Source of the DNA: Eurosta solidaginis | Lineage: Eukaryota; Arthropoda; Insecta; Diptera; Tephritidae | DNA: 64,000 nucleotides | NCBI RefSeq assembly: GCF_040869045.1 | Contig: NC_090319.1 | Span: 52,734,779-52,798,778, forward strand | Direction of reading: 5' to 3' | Shown: one piece after another, positions 54,414 through 64,000 of the stretch | Numbering within the stretch: position 1 is the stretch's first letter | How the letters are laid out: every line of letters begins with the position of its first letter | The notes under the pieces: generated by a model | The model's database searches: none | What the model was told of the DNA's origin: nothing | The model's input: the letters and a program-made list of their open reading frames with translations, nothing else | Program-made: the position numbers and the translations under genes

Positions 54414-54766
54414 GATAAATGTAAGGCGCGATAACCTCCGAAGAGATCTAAGGCCGAACTTCTCTTCCAATTTGCGTCGTGCTCTTGATTTTCCCTATAA
54501 ATTGGCCGGACGGGACCTACATGTTTTATGCCGACTCCGAACGGCATCTGCAACGCAGATGAGTTTTCACTGAGAGCTTTTCATGGCAGAAATACACTCG
54601 GAGCGCTTGCCAAACACTGCCGAGGGGCGACCTCGCTTAGAAAAATGTCCTTCTAATTGAAAAACCTTATTTCTAAAATTTTGATGTTGCTTTGCCCGGG
54701 GTGCGAACCCAGGGCATACGGTGTCGTAGGCGGAGCACGCTACCATCACACCACGGTGGCCGCCAA
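54414..54766 (-). mobile_element. tRNA-derived SINE (reverse, near full length)
   Basis: The complement runs from GGCGGCCACCGTGGTGTGAT through GGGTTCGCACCCCGG, ATTTTTCTAAGCGAGG, TTTCTGCCATGAAAAGCTC and GTTCGGAGTCGGCATAAAAC to TTATCGCGCCTTACATTTAT. TAGAAAAA near both outer ends may be a weak target duplication. Confidence 0.9.
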
Positions 54767-54784
54767 TAGAAAAATAAATTAAAT

Positions 54785-55145
54785 AAATACAAGGTACGAT
54801 GCTATTCATCTTCGATGCGATTTGAGCTGAGTTTCTATTCCAATTTGCGCGATGCTACTTTTAAGTTGTTCCAACAAATTGACGGAACGGGATCTACATG
54901 TTTTATGCAGACTCCGAACGGCATCTGAAAGAAGATGAATTTTCGTTGAGAAGCTTTTCATGGCCGAAATACACTCGGAGTGTTTGCCAATTCTCTGCCA
55001 TTAGGCCACCCCGCTTAGAAATTTTTGTATTCGAATTGTAAAAAAGTTCTCTAAAGATTTGTGATATTGCTACTCCCGGAGTTTGAACCCAGGGGCTTTT
55101 ATTGTGGTAGGCGAGCTAGCTATGTAGCTTTTCATGGTGACCGCC
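54785..55145 (-). mobile_element. Old diverged variant of the tRNA-derived SINE
   Basis: Same order of blocks as the neighbour (GATGCGATTTGAGCTGAG, ACATGTTTTATGCAGACTCC, TCATGGCCGAAATACACTCG, TTTGAACCCAGGGGCTTTT) but about one fifth changed. It suggests an older wave of the same SINE inserted side by side. Confidence 0.75.
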
Positions 55146-56400
55146 TTTCTTCAAATACAGTTAGAAAGGGTAGACCCATAGAAATATTTATGTATAGTTT
55201 CAAGTTAAATTGCGAGCTGTTAGCCCCTCGACGGCTACTTATTATAAAACTATATCCGTGTTGATTTTCTCTTCCCTAGCCGATGTTGGTTCAATATCGT
55301 AATGGTACATCGGAAACTGCGCTATCGATGGCACACAAGGAAATCCAATGAACAGCCCTAGGTAAACAAGTCCGTATCAAAGAGGTTAGTTTATTGCAAT
55401 TCGTTGGGATGCACCGGTTACTCCATACACCATTTGGAGGGCAGATAGGCAAGATAAGTCGACCGGAGGAATTGAACGTTCAAACAAATCGATCCTTCGG
55501 CAGTCCGCTTGGTACCCAAACATGGTCATTCCTGAGCGTACCAGATTCATATCAGGTATAATACTTCGCTCTAAATCTTCGGCGAATGTTCTTACCGCTT
55601 AAATAACAACAGGTAGTCCAGCCAAGTAACGTTGGACGTGGTTTTTTTTTTTGGGGGGATGCTGACTGCGTGGAGAAAAGAAAATGCAAAATGGGCTTTG
55701 AATTTGGCCTCGCGTTAAAAAAATCCGGAGCAAGCTCTAATTAATCTTAATCGTGTCTATCCTTAGGCTCCCTGATTGGAGTATTAACAACAAACACTGT
55801 CCGAAGGAAATAGATAGTTAAGCACGTCACAATCCAAGCCGTGTAAACGAGTAAATAGTAAGTGCTGAATACCTTGTTTGTGAATGGCTTTTTCTGGCTA
55901 AGATAGGTGTTAGCAAGTGATTTGTCGATGTAGATAGAGTGCAAGTTCGCATCTTCATATACCCTGAAGTTTCTCGCTGCATTCCCAAAAACTTTCGGGG
56001 AATGTTTTGACGGCAATAACATTGGCAAAGATATAAACATGATAAGAATACTTACTGGGTCGTAGTGTTTTCCATCGAGCAGAGTGTTGGGTTTAAAAGA
56101 GTTGCTAAACAAAATACAAAGCTTTCTGGCGCACAGTCTCTCCATCCCAATTGTGATATTGACCGACTCAAGGCGATTTATGTTATAATTATGAATGCAT
56201 ACGCGAACATATTGCTATGGAGTACTGTGGCGACTCCAAAAATGACGTAGGGAATATATATATTGCAAAGGACTGTAACGGCCGATAACGCTGCGTAGAG
56301 GGTGTCTTTATCGCTACTACTACAGTCATATAAATTCTGAATTATCATCGGCGTATTGGCGATTCCTTTCGCATGAGGTAAAAACTCTCCTAAAAGTGTC
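55146..56400. other. Intergenic, decayed repeat traces
   Basis: At about 55530-55620 a degenerate match to the (CAA)n retroposon 3' end can be seen (GAGCGTACCAGATTCATATC, then AATAACAACAGG). A 132-codon minus-strand frame at 55747-56145 has a hydrophobic stretch near its end, but I do not recognise a family and it lacks gene-like context. Confidence 0.4.
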
Positions 56401-56830
56401 TTGGTTGTTTGTATTGTCTCCCTTACGATTTCGTCAGTTTATGGCAAAGCTGGCACTTTTTTTCAAGAAAGCCAGTCCTTTCAAGGACCTCAAATCTCTT
56501 TCGGGTTCCACAAATCTTAAATTGACCAAAGCAAAATGTGTTAAAAAAAAAATATTTTTAGAAGCAGGGTCCCATCCGATAATTCCGGTAGGCTCTCGAA
56601 TTGTTCACGGAATTTCATTGCGCTTCAACTGTGCGCTGGACAGTCGCACAATAAGTGCTTCACTGTTCTTTCGACTCCGTAATACTGCGATAAAGGGCTG
56701 CACGGACCAATTTTGCTCTGCGAAATCAATAGCTGATTCACGCCGCTATCCGGGTTGCCAAGTTAGACGAACATTTATTTCGACGCACCAAGTTCACAAC
56801 TCGTTCTTTCCTCTAACTAACCAAATTTGA
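56400..56830 (-). pseudogene. LINE C-terminal remnant (weak)
   Basis: On the minus strand near 56670-56630 one frame reads ERTVKHLLCDCPAHS, like the zinc-finger end of R1/LOA-type ORF2 proteins (ETVEHLLC.CPA), followed by SLPEL. The remaining sequence is too decayed to read. Confidence 0.5.
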
Positions 56831-57684
56831 TGTTATGCGTTGTATGAACGCGACCGTTTAAAAAATGTCCATTCCCACTCCCCTTTATATTTTGGATCCG
56901 TTACGAAAACTCTCCCTCCCGTTTTTATCCTCCCTTATAGAAAAGTACCATCCTTTTATATACCAATTCACTAAGCCTAAAGGCCGCGGCACAATGAAAT
57001 TTTTCATATAGCTGCGTTTAACACAAGCTTTTTCATTCCAGTAACATCGCCACAAACAACCAAAGTATTGCATTTATAAATATGATGAAGGAATAACAAA
57101 AATACTTGCTAACATATTTTGTGTCGTATTCATTTGTTATATTGCAGTTATAACTGTGAACAATGTTAGAAAAGTACCAACGAGTGAGAAAAATAATTTC
57201 ACTTACAAAGTGTGCCAGCACCCTTAGCCAAGCAAATGTCAAATTCTTCTTCTTAAGCTTTGCTTGCAATAAAAGTTTGCAAGTTGGCTACTTTTTCATG
57301 TCAGATGGCGCCAGTGTCGCTCAATCTACCGTTCCCCATAAAAATACGTGCAATCTACTCATAATACATAAGATTGAGTTAAACGCATCTATATGAAAAA
57401 CTGCTCATGTGACGAGGCTTTAAGGACATCCCGGGATGACATTTACTTTATAAAGATATCGTCGCTGCGCTCAAAAAAACAGTTATGTGTGTTTTCAGTA
57501 ACTTCCGGAGATCAAAAAAACTTATTTCTGGTGTCCATTTGCAAAATTTTGCAAATGTATTTTTAAAATATTTTATGGAAAGTATGTTATTGATGTGTGA
57601 AGGAAAAAATCACGTTTTTTAACCCATTACGACGTGATAAATATTTGCGCCGTTTTATAGCACATAGCTGCTTTCAAACACGAT
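56831..57684. other. Intergenic, no feature recognised
   Basis: No supported feature. Confidence 0.4.
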
Positions 57685-58670
57685 TCAAATTTGCTTCTGG
57701 CGGTAGGGAAATGTATGAAATGTTTGCCGTATTTCTTCAGAATGCCCCCTTAAGCCACTGGGAGGTGTAGCTTCATCAATCAGATGTCTGTTGGGATGCC
57801 CAGATTTCTGGGTATTCAACAGAAACTCTTTGTTTAGCATTTCATTTCTCTCCCTAATAGGGAGTACTCTCGCCTCATTGTGTACGTGGTGTTCTGGGGA
57901 CATAAGAAGAGAGCCCGTAGCGGTTCTGAGGGCAGAATTTTTGCAGGCCTGTATTTTCTTCCAGTGAGTATAACCTTTAGGCTTGGCCACCATATCGGGG
58001 ACGCGTATCATGCAATCGGCCGCCCAATTGCTTTGTAAGTAGTAATGAGCGTTGGGTTCTCTTTACCCCAAGTGCTGCCGGCAAGAGATTTGAGGATTTT
58101 ATTACGGCTCTGGATTTTCGATACAATTGCGGTTGCACGCTCTCCAAAATGTAGAGCCTCATCGAACGTCACACCCAAGATTTTAGGGTGTAAGGCAGTC
58201 GGTAGCGTGATGCCGATGTCGGGATCAAATAGATTACATTGCACTGATTGGTGGGTGATAAACGCGAGACCGACTCCATTTCCGCTCTCGCGATCTTTTC
58301 TGTGGACTATATGTCCAGAGCATGTCTGCAGAGCAGATATTGCTGTGTGTTTGGTTTCATTAAATGAACTATCTCCGTGATCTTCCCAGTTAACCCATTA
58401 CAGTTTAACTGCAGAATTCTGAAGTGTAACGGGTAATGACGGGATATATGACTACGCCTGAGTTGAGGGAGGCCAAGACGCAATTTCTGTTGTGGCGCTG
58501 GCACTGGACGCCCCTGGGGAAGCATTTGGGTACCCGGTGTAGTTGGGTTTGCGGCCTGACAGCATGGCGCGATGAAACCCTTGGGGGGTTGCTGTAGCTG
58601 AGACCAGAACATCTAGGAAAGTTGCACCGTCCAAGGCTGGATCCGCATTGGCCAGATGTCGCAAACATAT
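57685..58670 (-). pseudogene. LINE fragment: ORF2 start joined to ORF2 C-terminus
   Basis: On the minus strand the endonuclease start RILQLNCNGLTGKITEIVHL (near 58400) is followed almost at once by an RT-C-terminal part (KILGVTFDEALHFGE, KILKSLAGSTWGKENPTLIT) and then by LRTATGSLLMSPEHHVHNEA and PNRHLIDEATPPSGLRGH, as in 28862-29602. The RT core is missing, so an internal deletion joined the two ends. The 3' end is cut at about 57685 without the (CAA)n tail. Confidence 0.8.
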
Positions 58671-59320
58671 ATATTCTGTGCTGGCAAACGGTGGTAGGGA
58701 CTAAGTCTGGTTTCCTGACCTACTCGAATGCTAGTGTCGAGCAGAGGGTGAGAAGAAAACGGGGTGGGGGCTGATGCTCGGCATTGCTACCGACTCTACT
58801 ACGGAGATTGTACTTATGAGTAGGAGCGGCCGTATGAGCTGGAGGCTCCGTAGGGCGCGAGCAGCAGCGGGCACTTGTTGTGGCTTATTGAGCAGTGGGG
58901 CTGCTAGAAGGTAGTGGGGCGCTAAGGCGCAGACTACGGGACGCCCTTGGGCGTGAACAGCAAGGAGCCACAAAAGATTTATAAAAGATACGAGGACGTC
59001 GGATTTTGGGGTCTAGCCCAGAACATCCTGTCCGATTCAACCATCCCTTGCACGTGACACACTGAACAGAGTATGACCGTCCTAAAAAGATTATTTTCCG
59101 GCAAACGCAGCAAAACCATTACTCTGGACCGGGGTCAGGTACAGGTCCCGGATTGAATTCGATACCCTCTCGGAGCAGGAGAATATGGCGCAGTCCCGCT
59201 GCAAGGATCTGCTGGGAGGATGAAAATTTGTGGGAGGGACGCAACAGATTAAATGAGGTTACACTGAAATGACAGCCCTTGGTCGGGAAAAATCCCGAGT
59301 CGCTCCGGTTTATAGAACCG
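58671..59320. repeat. LINE-related fragments
   Basis: 58671-58980 continues upstream of the minus-strand LINE and may hold its 5' part. At 59260-59300, TTACACTGAAATGACAGCCC with CTTGGTCGGGA matches 10950-10990. No frame was readable. Confidence 0.4.
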
Positions 59321-60168
59321 GCTGTCTTGGGAAACGAGATGGTTTGTAATTATTTTTAAGTTGAAATCAAAGCACGTTCCCTAGCGATTAAAAAAAAAAT
59401 TATAAGCAAGTAAGGACATAACCGTTTTTCAGTGTACTTCCAGTACTGCGAGCACATAGCAGTTTTCGATCACTTCTAAACCAAAAGAGATATAAAAAAA
59501 CGGCATATGCAGAAATGTGGGCTCTATATAGTGATAATAAAATATGCAATAAACAAAAATTTAAAAAAAAAAAACACATAACTGTTTTCGTTAGCGCAGC
59601 GACGATATCAATACTCTTTAGGAGTGATCGAATCGCCATGGAGAGATTTCGCCAGACATTCTTCTCTTTCTTTACATTTGACTGACTGATATGGCGTTTC
59701 TAAAAACTCGACATGTTTTATTTCTGTAAATATATACACGTGTTTCTACGGATACCTCCTGGATATCGTAGACATCTGATTCAAACACTCTCTCCCGTGT
59801 CTGTGAGTGTTTTAAAAACTCCCGTTCCTACTTCACTGGCTATTTTGGATTCCTTTATGAAAACTTCAAATTTCGAAGTGAGCTCCTTAGCTTTCTAATC
59901 CTTTCATATAGACATGGTGAAATCGCCTTGGAGGGATCTGGGCAGATATTCCGCTCTTTTTTTACCATTTAGTTTCCTCATTACCGCTTCAGCATGGGAC
60001 TCGGGAAACCATTTTGTTGACCTTCAAAAACTTGACTTGATGAAATGAAAGTAACGGTATTATTGTTGTGAAATAAATATTTACTTATGTTTTGAAACTT
60101 CACATAAACCATGACTCAGACATTGGCTCAGCACTTTTTGAGTGAGCAGAAAGTTAATTAATTTTCTT
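59321..60168. other. Region downstream of the LPMO gene
   Basis: AT-rich. It probably contains the 3' UTR of the minus-strand gene; a minus-strand AATAAA lies near 59713. No other gene recognised. Confidence 0.4.
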
Positions 60169-60389
60169 TTAAATCCTTCCTAGTTTCCTTTTGTAGTGAT
60201 ATAGCTTCTTCAAATATTCTGGTAGCTCAGCTTGCTCAGTAGGTCGATGTGCGCGTTCCATTGCATGAAGCCGATAAATACGTTCACTACCGGGAAATAA
60301 AATATTTACATCAGCACAGTTTACGAATGTCTCTTGTGGCCCGCAACCCAGTGCATATGTGCCGTTTCCACAGGGACCCCAGTTGTTTC
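60169..60389 (-). CDS. LPMO last exon
   Basis: The acceptor is TTATTTCAG (minus strand) just above 60389. The exon starts within the Gly-Gly of TYTGGNNWG and runs through CGNGTYALGCGPQETFVNC to a TAA at 60171-60169. Confidence 0.9.
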
Positions 60390-60823
60390 CTGAAATAATA
60401 ACTGTAGATTATTTCGACAATTTTGGGTTTTCAGTTCTTAAACCTACCACCAGTATATGTCCAACGCAGCACACAATGTTCACAATTCACATTTTCCGGT
60501 AATACTACATCTGCATCAATCCAACCCGCTGCAGTACCAATATATAAACGCTTTGAACCGTCGGCAAATCGTATAGGATATTTCTGGAAACAACTTTCGG
60601 ACTCAGCACCAAACGCTGTAAAATCGCAGATATCAAAACGAAAATATCCCAAGTGATTGGTGGTGATGCGTACACCCACTCTAGCCGTATAGGTTCCGTG
60701 AAAGGATTTTGTTATTACACCAATTCCACCATAATATCCTCCAATTTCATTGGCTCGTGGGGTGGGCAAAGCATAATTATCACCACATAGTCCGCATTTA
60801 CCATTATTTCTTACCCATTGCGT
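60169..60823 (-). CDS. AA15 lytic polysaccharide monooxygenase, last two exons
   Basis: AA15 LPMOs are secreted copper enzymes that oxidatively cleave chitin or cellulose. Two exons, 60823-60448 and 60389-60169 (minus strand), join in phase 1 (GT at 60447, AG at 60390) and give 198 codons plus stop. Recognised segments are NGKCGLCGDNY, TPRANEIGGYYGGIG, ITTNHLGYFRFDIC (its His fits the second ligand of the copper brace), GWIDADVVLPENVNCEHCVL, RWTYTGGNNWGPCG (with the axial-type aromatic region) and ETFVNCADVNILF. Cys residues are paired as in secreted proteins. The N-terminal His that would follow the signal peptide lies in an upstream exon not seen in the window, so catalytic completeness cannot be judged. 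After the domain a charged tail rich in Lys, Arg and Glu ends at LGRI. Confidence 0.92.
60448..60823 (-). CDS. LPMO penultimate exon
   Basis: The acceptor ATATATTTCAG (minus strand) is just above 60823 and the donor GTAGGT below 60448. It carries the Cys-rich CGLCGD block and the NHLGYF metal-site segment in one open frame of 125 codons plus one base. Confidence 0.9.
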
Positions 60824-61484
60824 CTGAAATATATGGATATATCCATATCAGTAGGACTGCAATAAGTCCTTTCAAAGCATAGAGCAGCAACATTTTGCCT
60901 ACGCAGAATAAACCCCGACGTCCCTAGTGTCTCACTAACCGTCTATTCAATAGTTCATCGAAACCAAATCCTCTAACAACTATTTCTGTATGGGGCAACC
61001 CTGTTGTAACTGTAATTTTCCAAAAATTACTATTGATGGAGATTTTTTGTTATCGGGGTCCTCTGGTCAATAGTCAACATTGCGCGCACTAGCACCATTG
61101 TCACCCTTCGTTTGAGTAATTCGCCTCGATGGAAGGCTTGTATTATGTCCCAGTAGCACAGAGCAGTGAACTTTGTTAGATCGTTGCATCTCAAAACAAC
61201 AACTAAGCTAGTATAGGTTGAGTTAAGTAAAAGGGTGTGTGACTTTGGTTGGCTTATGAAACAGGTTGACTTTGGCTGGATCCCGTGTCAAAGACAGATC
61301 TAACGAGGCATAAAAGCCAGTTTATATCCTAAAAGATTATCACCACAAATTGGCACCTCATCACCTATGTGTCCATATTTTCACTCGTCCGCACATATTA
61401 GCATGGGATTTAAAGCATGCTCTTTACCAACTCTTGTTCTTCGTATTTAAACCCTAGTAAAAGCTAAAGAGTTTTTTAACGTTC
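60824..61484 (-). other. LPMO upstream intron, no exon recognised
   Basis: No CGGF-type or signal-peptide exon was recognised upstream of 60823 in the remaining 3.2 kb, which is mostly mobile DNA. The intron probably extends beyond 64000. Confidence 0.45.
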
Positions 61485-61680
61485 CCGCGATAGGCATGCT
61501 TGTCATAAAAGGCGGCTAAAATCACATAAGATTCAAGGGGTTAAAGAATCTGGTTCCCGATGCAGTCGAGTTAGTAACGGATCGTATAAGAACCAATTCG
61601 GCAAAGCACTGTTCATATCTATTGCATTCTGTAAGCCTTTAAGGAGTGATTTTGTAGTTACAACAGCAACAGCTCGGCAG
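61485..61680 (+). mobile_element. Old diverged (CAA)n retroposon copy
   Basis: ATAGGCATGCTTGTCATAAA, GGCGGCTAAAATC and AGATTCAAGGGGTTAAAG match the 5' half of the 41842 copy with many changes; the end is TTACAACAGCAACAG. Confidence 0.6.
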
Positions 61681-61706
61681 TTAGTCCGTCGTTTCCGGTC
61701 GCATGG

Positions 61707-62030
61707 TTGTTGTTTTTGTTGTTGTAGCGATAAGGTTACTCCCCGAAGGCTTTTGGGGAGTGTTATCGATCTGATGGTCCTTTGCCGGATACAGATCCGG
61801 TACGCTCCGGTAACACAGCACCATTAGGGTCTAACCCGACCATCTTGGGAACGATTTATATGGCCACATTAAACCTTCAGGCCATCCCTCCCTCCCCACC
61901 CCCAAGTTCCATGAGGAGCTTGGAGTCGCCAGAGCCTCTTCTGTTAGTGAAACGGGATTCGCCGCTCGAAGGTGAGGTTGACAATTGGGTTGGAGAAGCT
62001 ATATATTGCACTACACAACCCCTTGAATCC
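61707..62030 (-). mobile_element. (CAA)n retroposon, 5'-truncated with 12-bp target duplication
   Basis: Reversed copy: the tail complement TTGTTGTTTTTGTTGTTGTA is followed by the terminal stem and by body sequence to TTGCACTACACAACCCCTTG, where it stops short of the full 5' end. CCGGTCGCATGG (61695-61706) and CCGGTCGCCTGG (62031-62042) flank it, 11 of 12 bases equal. Confidence 0.88.
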
Positions 62031-62389
62031 CCGGTCGCCTGGTCATCTTTTGCTATTCTCTCGTCAGGGATAGGGGCATCGTTGTCGGCAACTCCTTCGT
62101 TATCTAGCAATTAGAAGTGTTCCCTAAGTACGCTCCGAATGTCAGATGCCATATAGCCATTATCATTCCTGCAGTAATTTGCTTCGATCTTGAAACCTTA
62201 CGTCATCCGCCAGATTTTCTGGTCGGGCATTATTCCTATTAATCAGCATTTGCAACTCATCGCCATCACGCCATCCGGCATTACGCTTATTTCTTCTATG
62301 TTGAAATATCTCTTCCCTCTTCGTCACACTAACGAACCCATACACTGTGCGTAAATTCACTCGTGTCGCTTTTTTCCGAGTCTACACAA

Positions 62390-63305
62390 ATTTGAGGGGT
62401 TTCCATCTTGAAAAACTTTTTCTGAAGAATTTTTGCGATACTTTCTCCGGATATAAACACCCGCGCCGCTAGTTGTGCTTACTCCAAACTGGAAAAAGAA
62501 GCGGTAAAGATGGGTGAATGAGGACAAAACGAAGTACCTGCTGTCATCGAGCAAAGAGTCTGCGCATATGCGCCTTGGCAACCACGTTACTGTTGGCAGC
62601 CATAATTTCGAAATAGTAAAAGACTTCGTTTATTTGGGAACCAGCATTAACACCAACAACAACATCAGCTCTGAAATCCAGCGAAGAATCACTCTTGCCA
62701 ATAAATGCTACTTTGGACTAGGTAGGCAATTGAAAAGTAAAGTCCTCTCTCGGTAAATGAAAATCATACTCTACAAGTCACTTATCGTACCCGTCCTGCT
62801 ATATGGTGCAGAAGCATGGACCATGACAACATCAGATAAAGCGGCTCTGGGAGTGTTCGAGAGAAAAGTTCTTCGAAAGATTTATGGACCTCTACGCGTT
62901 GCCGATGGCGAGTGCCAAAGAAGATTTAACGATGAGCGGTACGCGCTCTACGCAGATGTCAACATAGTCCAGCGAATTAAAACGCAACGGCTTCATTGGC
63001 TAGGCCATGTCATGCGAATAAAAGATGGCGCTCCGGCCAAGAAAGTGTTTCTATCGGAACCCGCCTATGGAAGCAGAGGTAGAGGACGGCCCCCACTCCG
63101 CTGGAAGGACCAGGTGGAAAATGATTTAAACTCCCTTGGCGTGACCAATTGGTGCCGGTTGATAGGGAGAAGAAGCGACTGGCGCCCCTTTTTGGACGGT
63201 CATAACCGTTTAAACGGTTAAGCGCCAATTAAGTAAGTAAGCTCCGGATATAAACCTAGTGCCTTCGGTATAGTAGGCAACTACCGTACGCCCAGCGATG
63301 ACCGC
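62390..63305 (-). mobile_element. Old tRNA-type SINE split by an RTE-like LINE
   Basis: The pieces 62390-62458 and 63242-63305, read on the minus strand, join as GGTAGTTGCCTACTATACCG, then AGGTTTATATCCGGAG, AAAGTATCGCAAAAATTC and AGAAAAAGTTTTTCAAG. This is the order of head, B-box and body of the SINE at 17526, strongly diverged. The LINE at 62459-63241 sits between them. Confidence 0.68.
62459..63241 (+). pseudogene. 5'-truncated RTE-like LINE with 14-bp target duplication
   Basis: It encodes NEDKTKYLLSSSKE, DFVYLGTSINTNNNISSEIQ, LYKSLIVPVLLYGAEAWTMT, FERKVLRKIYGP, RLHWLGHVMRI and GRGRPPLRWKDQVENDL, the C-terminal part of an RTE-type ORF2. A TAA at 62754-62756 interrupts it; the next codons stay in frame to a stop at 63219-63221. 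A TAAGTAAG tail ends the copy. CTCCGGATATAAAC lies on both sides (62445-62458 and 63242-63255). Confidence 0.88.
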
Positions 63306-64000
63306 TGCCCACACTAAGATAGACTACAGTCTTAACAAAAATATTCGGTAAAAAAGACGATTCCCATGGAGCTCGACCCGTTGAAAACGTCAGCCATGCT
63401 ATGCCTCTCCAAAAAATCAAAGGAAACTCTCATGGAGACTAAAAAGGTAGACTGCAATCTCTTTTAATGTTTTACTGGTACATGTTGGATTTGGAAAGGA
63501 AAGATCTAAGCCAAGAAGGATTAAGTTACCAGAATCTCATACCTGCATGACTCTGTTCCAAAAACACTATATCCTCAAACTCTATTGCTTCTATGTCTTG
63601 AGAAGCTATACTTTGTCTCCGATTAATTCCCCGACTATACCAAGCACGGTATGTACCATTTGATATCCACCGATGCAATTACGCTACCGGCGATCCGTAC
63701 ATCACCGTAACGCCTATGGGCTCCCTAGCACCCTTACTGGATGCCGATGTCACCGCGAGAACAGGACCGCACCCTCTGAGATTACATGCTGTAACCATTT
63801 GTGGAAGATAAAGATTCATCTGTCAAATCCGATCCCAGTTAGATGTAATTGGAGGTCGATCGACACTTTGCCGAAGAGAGATATTATATATACCGGAAGA
63901 ACCACACAGACTAGAGTCGTTATCATTTTTGAAAGAGATGTGTCGGCTATGCAGCGTGAATGCTACTACATCAACTTTACTTTGGATATTGTAACAGACG
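63306..64000. other. Window end, no feature recognised
   Basis: Higher GC than most of the window but no recognised protein. It may be part of the LPMO intron or further repeat DNA. Confidence 0.35.

Noticed and set aside
55747..56145. Minus-strand frame of 132 codons with a membrane-like segment
   Set aside because: A chemoreceptor fragment was considered, but no conserved motif, splice context or upstream coding was found.
56396..56830. Plus-strand frame of 144 codons
   Set aside because: The opposite strand carries LINE-like HLLCDCPA, so this frame is probably an antisense shadow.

Overview
This is a repeat-rich eukaryotic window, very probably from a true fly (Diptera). A tephritid fruit fly is my best guess. 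The evidence is GT-AG introns, AT-rich intergenic DNA, insect-type host genes, and several repeat families that I recall from fly genomes; the family-level placement is inference. No bacterial, phage or CRISPR features were seen.

Three host loci are supported. (1) 5724-12799, plus strand: the last eight exons of capicua (cic), the HMG-box repressor controlled by EGFR/Torso-Ras-ERK signalling. The exons join in one frame into 484 codons and a stop. They end with the conserved C-terminal C1 domain, which is split by a 4-kb repeat-filled intron. The HMG-box exons lie left of the window. (2) 49928-50499, plus strand: an intronless PPPDE/DeSI-type deSUMOylase or deubiquitinase-like gene whose frame is broken by one missing base. 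(3) 60169-60823, minus strand: the last two exons of an AA15 (chitin/cellulose-active) lytic polysaccharide monooxygenase. Its 5' exons are not visible and probably lie beyond 64000.

Most of the rest is mobile DNA in several layers. 1-4260 is a damaged antisense Ty3/gypsy element inside an upstream cic intron. 4668-5723 is a tandem duplication of the 3' end of that intron. The large cic intron (8513-12500) holds a 1.5-kb foldback element and a solo LTR with a target duplication. 13-32 kb is AT-rich and carries many palindromic (foldback/MITE) elements, a tRNA-derived SINE, LINE ends and a 2-kb degenerate short-period array. 32-34 kb is a degenerate minisatellite interrupted by a LINE. 33.8-38 kb holds a CACCC-ended DNA element, a 1.7-kb fly repeat and a hAT-like MITE. 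41-49 kb has nested MITEs, SINEs, an LTR and a 3.7-kb LOA-like LINE with ORF1 and ORF2 remains. 51-64 kb is a mosaic of SINEs, LINE fragments, a CACCC-ended element and an RTE-like LINE inserted into an older SINE.

The main results of the hunt are exact insertion footprints that can be read directly. They include a (CAA)n-tailed retroposon family with target duplications and 5' truncation, a palindromic element with a perfect 9-bp duplication, a SINE whose empty site is present elsewhere in the window, and an RTE-like copy with a 14-bp duplication. Other points are a possible alternative last exon of cic that would remove C1, a duplicated cic splice-acceptor region, and an altered RT catalytic motif in the gypsy element. 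I found no convincing new host system beyond these. The least explained structures are the foldback families and the degenerate arrays.
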